From contig OX485804.1 of the NCBI GenBank assembly GCA_950295325.1, forward strand, positions 50,222,001 through 50,270,428: a stretch of DNA of 48,428 bases, read 5' to 3'. This document shows positions 42,221-48,428 of this stretch, piece by piece. The notes beneath the pieces were generated by a model. It made no database searches and had not been told where the DNA came from. It saw only the letters and a program-made list of their open reading frames with translations. Each line of letters begins with the position of its first letter. Position 1 is the stretch's first letter. Source of the DNA: Polytrichum commune (taxonomy: Eukaryota; Streptophyta; Polytrichopsida; Polytrichales; Polytrichaceae). The position numbers were made by a program, and so were the translations under genes.

Positions 42221-42725
42221 CCAAGATTTTTTATAATAAGAAAACTAAGATAAGGTCAACATAGTCAATTGGGATCCAAAATGCTAATATAACATAATAA
42301 AAGTAAGTGTACTTGCACATGTGGTGATGGTGCTAGAAAGGCATCTCTATTGACATTACATATGTTAGAAGTTCATCTTAAATGAGGTAAATTCGCCACA
42401 TTCTTTTGTGGGCCAGTCTTTTACACCCCTTTCATATTGGCATGTCCAACGAGAAACCGCCACAACAAAGACCTAGTTTACAAACCACTCCCACGACTTT
42501 GGAAACCCCATAAGACGGATCATGAATGGTGTTCATTTTGCTATGATTTGGAAGAGCCGGAAACAAGCAGCAACCAGTAGGTGGAGGTCACAATTATTGA
42601 GATTAATTAAGATGAAATTCAACTTTATCCACATACCAAAAGACATCCCCCATTATGTGCTCCTGGGTTCATTTGGAATGATTATTGTGTTTTGCATGAA
42701 CGGCGCAACACTTACTCAAGAACCT
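42221..42725. other. No recognisable gene
   Basis: AT-rich sequence. A 103-codon plus frame spans 42522-42833 but has no family features and runs through the hairpin that follows. Confidence 0.35.
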
Positions 42726-42741
42726 TGTGACAAGAGGATTT

Positions 42742-42824
42742 GGGCGAACCAGCCCATACACTCGTTCCTTGTTGGATGCCTAAACCCTTGCCTCCAAGGA
42801 TCCAATGTACGGGTTGGTTCGCCC
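42742..42824. repeat. Hairpin flanked by 11-bp direct repeats
   Basis: Arms GGGCGAACCAGCCCATAC (42742-42759) and GTACGGGTTGGTTCGCCC (42807-42824) pair at 16 of 18 positions. TGTGACAAGAG occurs just outside on both sides (42726-42736 and 42829-42839). It may be a very small insertion. Confidence 0.6.
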
Positions 42825-42839
42825 CAACTGTGACAAGAG

Positions 42840-44409
42840 TTGGGGTTCGATTATTGGGTGCCACTCTCTGCAAATGGCTATAGTCCATCCTGAAGGTGAA
42901 AACAAAGTTGATATTTAGATGAGATAGTAAAAGTGAATTTGACGCTAGAATCGACGTCAAATTAGTTTAGTGAGATGACTCAATCAAAAACTTGGGGTTT
43001 TAACTTCAGATGGACCATGAAACCAATGTGTATGTTTGACATATTTCATTTGACGTTCAACTTCAAATCCAAAGTGTCACGTGACGTTTCCAAAAACAAA
43101 AATGAATGTCCATTGACATCTACGTTTTCTTCTAAAATGTCACCTCAATGTCACATGCCTAGTAGTACGTGTCATTTCAAATTCTAAAGTGTCGATTGAC
43201 GTATGGTTTTTTTCTTCACAAGTCACACTACATGTCAAAATCTAAATTGTGCGTGTCAATTGACGTGCAAATTATTTTTATGCAAGTGTTTGCAAGTCAA
43301 ATGTCAAAAACTTGTAAAAACTTTGTCAAAAATACAGACTGCATGAAACTTTCTCTTATTCTGATACAAACAGGTTTGAAAGATACCTAGTCGTGATCAA
43401 GTTCATGAAGCAGAAAAGAGTACTACACGATGCAGGTGCACGTTGAGGTCCGAGGATGTGATATTCTGTCTTTGTTTGTTGAATAATATTATCTCAAAAA
43501 GGTGCATTGATGTATCTCCTTACACTTATTCAAGCGTACTATTCCAAACAAAGGTTGTCAATCTCACTACTGTTATTCCACACCATAACCAGTCGTTCAT
43601 ATAGACATATGGTCAACCAAGCAAAGGTTATGCCACTTGCAAATAACAATCAAATCTGTGATGACAATCAAATCAAATCAACTTCATGGAGGACACTACG
43701 TGGGCCAAGTTCCACTTGGCACCGAGAGGGAATCGTCGCATATGAGCTTACGTCTCACCCATCCAACAATATGAACACTTGACTCCTATAGGTTTATGGT
43801 TGATTCATCTCAACTGATTTGGAGAAAGAGGAATTGGAGGTCTTTGAAGCTGATTTTGATGAAAAATCGGTTGAAAAAAGAAACACATGGGGTACGTACT
43901 ATTTCAGTGTTATTCTATAGGATGAATGAGAGGTTCACTCATATGTGATAATTCTCTCTCGCTGTCTACTTGGGGTCTTTAGTGTGTGACCCCTATGATT
44001 ATTACAACTAGTGAGAGCAAGAGGCAATGAGGGGGCAATAAAGTTTGAAGAATGAAGATAGGAACCCAGCAAGTCAATTGTGCATTCCTTGAACCATCAT
44101 GTCTAATGAAACAAAATTGTAAGGTGCTTTGAGCAATTAAGGCCCTTAATGCACTATTCTTTACATTATTTGATATTTGCACGTGTTTTCTTTTTCTTTC
44201 TTATTTCATCACTTTTTGCATGACTCTATTGATTTTTCTTGGAACACATGATCATAACCGTGAAACTTAGTAGAGATTACTTAATAAACACAATGCATAC
44301 AAAGGCAAGGGAAGACCCAAGAAATCGATAAGATAGGAATGAAAGGAGAGAGGTCTAGGAGGAGACGATTACAACAAAACAGGAGGAGAGGAGACGAAAG
44401 AAAAGAAAG
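42840..44409. other. No gene; TTGACGT-rich stretch
   Basis: Between about 42935 and 43270 TGACG or its complement recurs (about 42940, 42952, 43052, 43082, 43195 and 43259), with TGTCA and GTCAAA words between. Frames of 60-90 codons exist but none is recognisable. Confidence 0.35.
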
Positions 44410-44748
44410 CTCGGGGGGGGCAGTGTGTTAAAAAGTTAAGGATATAGGTGCGAACAACCACTATTTTATAAGGGGGTATTACTTTCATTTTTTATTTTTT
44501 TTCACATGCTATCATTATGTAAATTTCTACTTTGGGTTAATAAAAAAATGGCTTGCATTACTTATAATTCCAAATTACCTATTATTCCATACCCTATAGT
44601 ACTTTAAAGATGTCTAGTGCCATTTTGATACCCTATATTACTCTTAACTCCATTTATAATTTTTAGGCCCCATGTTTTTAAAATACCCTATCATTTGTTC
44701 GCACGTATATTGCTACTCCAACCAATGACTACCCCCCCCCCCCCCGAG
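44410..44748. mobile_element. 339-bp poly-G-ended inverted-repeat element (possible MITE)
   Basis: The left end is CTCGGGGGGGG (44410-44420). The right end is the inverse, a 14-C run followed by GAG (44732-44748). Further in, GGTGCGAACAA on the left matches CGTGCGAACAA in the complement of the right. The flanks AAAGAAAG and AAAAAAAG could be an 8-bp duplication, but they are low in complexity. Confidence 0.5.
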
Positions 44749-45680
44749 AAAAAAAGATGAGGAAAAAGAGGGAAAGTAGAGAATGAATATTTTTATTAGA
44801 CTATATCCATAATTCTTTGGTCATCTTTTCCAATGATGTGGCACTTCCATAACATTCTTGAGTAGGGTGTGGTTGCAAACATGGAATATTTATGAATATC
44901 TTTCAATACTCTAACTAGGATTTGAGTAAATATGGAGGAAAAACTTGTCCAAAACTTAATTATGCATTTGAGAGTATTGTTTGCATAGTTGGGATATACA
45001 CATTGTAGTACAAATTATTTGGAGAAAGAACTTTGAGAAGCAATATGGTCAAATGTTTTCTCTAGGTGTGTATTTTTTACAAACAACATAGTGGGCATGC
45101 AACTAAAGCGTGCTACAATAAGAGATACAATCCACATCTAAAATTATTTGTTGTCATTTCTACCATGGGGTGCACCAATAGACTTGCACATATAGAATTT
45201 CATTATATCAAAAACTTTTGAATAAGACTATATTTACAAAACATAGATTTCTTCATCTTCATGTCAATGATATTTTTCAAAAAAAAAAGGAAAAAACTTT
45301 GATAGCAAATTTGTTAAAGAGTGGAGCCATTCCCTTGAAACATGAAGCATCCAAGGGTGGGTATGAGACAAATATTATTCATCAAAAATGTTCCGACTAA
45401 GTCTTACTAGGACCCAAAGTTGGGTACTTCACAAGCGAAATACTAGAAATGGGTGAGACCTAAATTTATAGGGTGCTCTCAATTTGTGCATGCAAAATTT
45501 TTGAAAAATATTCAATGTAATATGGCATCATTTTTACTCACATATTGCATTGTAAATAATATATATTATCATGTGGTGTCATTAATTACTTATTTCTTAG
45601 AATTAAATAGGGTATTGAGTTTATCATGTTGTAGCCTTGTCAATGTTTGGTGTCTCAATCCCTTGTCGTTATTGTATTCC
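44749..45680. other. No recognisable gene
   Basis: AT-rich sequence with short lysine-rich frames, such as 45218-45400, that I cannot assign. Confidence 0.35.
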
Positions 45681-45769
45681 ACCCTTTATCAACAAACATA
45701 GTAACATAAGGCAACCCAATTCTTTGTGAATGGACTACCTTATGTTACTAAGCATGTTGATAAAGGGTG
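45681..45769. repeat. Imperfect hairpin with ~31-bp arms
   Basis: ACCCTTTATCAACAAACATA (45681 onward, arm to 45711) pairs with CCTTATGTTACTAAGCATGT (45738 onward, arm to 45769), with about three mismatches and a loop of about 26 nt. Weaker pairing extends outward on both sides. Confidence 0.65.
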
Positions 45770-47255
45770 CCACAAAACACCACACATACAACGATTATAA
45801 ACAACATAGAAAAAACATTTTAAAAATCAACATAGGGTTTAAATAACAAAAAGTTCAGTTCAAACTATCAGAGGGTGCAAGGTAATGGAGAAAAATAGGA
45901 GGGAAAAAAAAATTTAATCCAAAAAAAAGATAAATATCCCCCCCCCCCCAAAAAAAAAAGAGGTTCAAGGGCACCCTTTGCAAAATGTGAGAGTATAAGA
46001 ATGTCTTTCTATAAATATTTATGGGATATTGGTAAAAGGGATCAGTATTAGAAGTAGAAGCGGACTATAATTGATGTCGAAGGTGCTAAGCAATCTGACA
46101 AGAAACCAAATTTGTGATTATCTCCATGCCCAAATAGCAACAACATTTGGTCTTCTAGGAATGTTGTGTCAACCACAACTTCCCATGAAAAACTAAGGTA
46201 CGGAAGGCAAGATGCTAACACCTCCCTAACAAGCTCTTTAAGGGGAGGTGTTAGGAGAATTAGGAGGAAGGGACGCATGGGGTTGGTAGGCCAAAGCCTC
46301 CACCCCTTCCCAAACACTCCTTCCAAAGAAAACTTTGCTAATTGCATTTTAAAGTAATAATGAAGATTATACCACTGGAACTATCACCTGTCACTTTGCT
46401 GATGACATTTCAAAGTTGTTTTTACATCAAATTTATGAAAAGAAAAGAAAAGAAATTCTGAGTTAACCATGTAGAATATTTGACTTCCCACTTTTCATCA
46501 AATTTCCTATTAGGAACTGATTTTATCAGTGAAATTGTAGAAGATACGGGTTTCCTTCCTTCAAAAACAAGGTGCAGACCATAAAGGATATGGGGCCTAG
46601 TAGAAGTTAACTGGCAAAGTTTTCAAAGGTTTTTTTGGGGGGGGCAGGGGTGGAGGCTGTGCCTGACCCTGCAAGTTCCCTTACTCCTGATTCTCTTGAA
46701 AATCCCCCGAACAGAGCTCATTAGGGGGATTTCATATCCTGCATGGAGACATGGATTTTCATATACGAACGTTCCAGTGATCGGGGAGATTTTGGGGCAT
46801 AATCGGTTGAGATCCTAGTGTTTGCAAGTCCAACCGGTTACATGTTGACATCCTCCGGTTTTTCTATACTAATTTGATGTATATTCCATAAATTCCTCTA
46901 AAATGATCGATAATTCTCCTGCAGTCTTGAACTTCAACCAGTTATTTCTCAAACTCAACCGGTTCATCTGTAACGAACCACCGGTTCTCCCCGGTCATTG
47001 GAACGTACCTCTCATTCAGCCAACATATAAGCGTTGAAATAGTATGCACTTTCTATTTTATTTATTTTATAAAAGTTGGTTTGACACCGGAGTTCATTTC
47101 AAAGATCCCAATTGAGTCCACTCGAGGTTCTTTGAGGTGAATCGGCAACAAACCTATAGCACTCAAGTCATCATGTTGGACGGATCAGAGGTACGTTCGT
47201 ATACGACAATTCCCTCTCTCTGTACAGAAGCAGGACAAGCAACAAAGTATGAATC
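45770..47255. other. No recognisable gene
   Basis: Contains C-run/A-run and G-run tracts (about 45938-45960 and 46636-46647), a small AAATCCCCC/GGGGGATTT hairpin at about 46699-46733, and repeated CCGGTT words at 46800-47000. A 99-codon minus frame at 46048-46347 has no recognisable domain. Confidence 0.35.
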
Positions 47256-47834
47256 ATGGAAAAAGTGAGAGCGAGGCTCAGGAAGTCAAGAGATCAGAAG
47301 AACAAAGGTGAAGATGCAGAGCTCGAGACGCAGGCGACGTGCAACGCTTGACTAGTCGCCATTGAAGCGTGGGAAAGCAAATGCCTCACTCCTGTCTATG
47401 AAATTCAATTTGGAAGGGTAGGGCAAGAAAGCTGGCAACGCTGTGAGTTATTTAGTGTGGCCACAAGCTTTAATTTCGGGCCTACTGAACACAAAGAAAT
47501 GATTGTAATCCAGACACCCGGGGTTACTTTCAGTGATGTGCATGACAAGTTTAGCCACATTTGGTGAAGGCTTGAGAAGCTGCAAAGATGAGTTTGTTGT
47601 GGAGAGAGTCCAACCATGGAATTGTGTTTTGGAATGAACTGGCACATGGGATGTATGCATGACAATGTGATGTTGGTAAGGTAGATGAGGCTAATGTGGA
47701 TACTTCTTCCAACTCTGTGGAATCATCCAACCGATGGATCCGAGCATTAAAAGCTTGAGCATGTTAGTGATTGCGAATCAAGACTGAAGAATTTGAAGTC
47801 GTTGAAATCGGAGTTGAGGAAAGTGTTGATCTAG
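47256..47834 (+). pseudogene. Unrecognised coding relic with several stops
   Basis: From an ATG at 47256 one frame reads MEKVRARLRKSRDQKNKGED, AIEAWESKCLTPVYEIQFGR, ESWQRCELFSVATSFNFGPT, EMIVIQTPGVTFSDVHDKFS and, at the end, LEHVSDCESRLKNLKSLKSE, closing with TAG at 47832-47834. In-frame stops are TGA 47349, TGA 47565, TGA 47589, TAG 47682 and TAA 47748. The persistence of a single protein-like frame through five stops argues for a recently dead gene or transposon ORF. I do not recognise the family. The complementary-strand frames here are shadows. Confidence 0.45.
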
Positions 47835-47836
47835 GC

Positions 47837-48428
47837 TCCGGAATCAAAGATTCTCTACTTCCCAATCTAGTGTTATAGGGGGGACATCTTTTAAAGTTCA
47901 ATGTTGTGTAAGTGGACGATATCACTAGCATATTTTATATGGGTCATTTGCCAATGAAATCCAGGTTTAAGGCCAATATGGATTGTGACATGTCTCCAAA
48001 GTGGTCACATGTAAGATAAAATGTTGCCGAATTGGCATATCATTATAGAGTATTCACAATACAAGTTGGTTGACGCACTACAGCCACATGCCATAGCTCG
48101 GTGGATAGCACTCCTAATTATGAAGGATGATGGATGTAGTTTAATTTTTGCGGAGGTGACTAAGGGTGAGTTTCCATGTAGGTTGCTCGCCCACAATATT
48201 CTAGTGTGAATAACGACAAACCTGCCCAAATGTAGAGGGAAGTTGGTGGGGTAGGGTCCATATGTGCCAACTACACTAAAAAGGATATATAGTGTTTGAT
48301 ACACTAAATATGAACGCATACACTAAATGTCAATAACCCTATGAAAGTAAGTAACATTAAATGTAAACTCAAACACTAAATGTCAACTATGGTTATATGT
48401 GGAAGTTACATGTGTGAATTTAGTGTTA
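47837..48428. other. No supported gene at the window end
   Basis: A 62-codon plus frame at 48021-48209 (with EYSQYKLVDALQPHAIARWI) may be a further fragment but cannot be confirmed. The last 130 bp repeat ACACTAAATGT several times. Confidence 0.3.

Noticed and set aside
48005-48319. 104-codon minus frame at the window end
   Set aside because: No family features, and the opposite strand reads at least as well. Neither can be supported.

Overview
This window looks like nuclear DNA of a land plant. Supporting points are spliceosomal introns with plant-like GT/AG borders, a lipid-transfer-protein-like exon, Copia relics with an initiator-tRNA-Met primer site, a Mutator-like element carrying a Ulp1-type protease, and a plant-style leucine-rich-repeat (LRR) array. 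The LRR style and the intron-bearing DUF72 gene make me lean towards a non-flowering lineage (moss, liverwort, fern or similar), but the sequence alone does not settle this. The region is gene-poor and dominated by transposable elements. Nothing prokaryotic (operons, ribosome binding sites, CRISPR) is present, and I found no convincing tRNA or rRNA gene.

Layout. 1-2240: the 3' part of an LRR gene built from a 144-bp tandem unit, decaying into a pseudogene. 2.2-6.2 kb: no recognisable gene, with a stretch of recurring short words at 4.2-5.9 kb. 6.2-10.6 kb: stacked DNA elements (a CACTA-like remnant, an element with TA target duplication, a long foldback element, and a small MITE nested in the foldback) around a broken minus-strand coding relic. 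11.0-14.3 kb: two unrecognised multi-stop pseudogenes. 14.7-16.3 kb: minus-strand Copia gag relic with its primer binding site. 16.3-18.4 kb: GC-richer sequence with no supported gene.

18,426-29,631 is the centrepiece: an 11.2-kb Mutator-like element (MULE) with ~96-bp terminal inverted repeats (TIRs), a 9-bp target duplication (8/9 identical) and convergent coding units. On the left (+) are a protein with a BED-like zinc finger and a Ulp1/C48 cysteine protease with its catalytic residues intact. On the right (-) is a MULE transposase with a C-terminal SWIM zinc finger. Stop codons and frameshifts suggest this copy no longer makes all its proteins. The transposase would bind and cut the TIRs. 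The protease presumably acts on a ubiquitin-like modifier, and its role in transposition is unknown.

33.4-37.8 kb holds the only gene here that looks fully intact: a five-exon DUF72 (YecE-like) gene at 34,577-36,718 whose four introns all join in phase, flanked by two different MITEs with TAA target duplications. 37.9-48.4 kb is relic-rich: a LINE fragment, a frameshifted lipid-transfer-protein-like gene, small hairpins and tandem duplications, a poly-G-ended MITE, and another unrecognised pseudogene at 47.3-47.8 kb.
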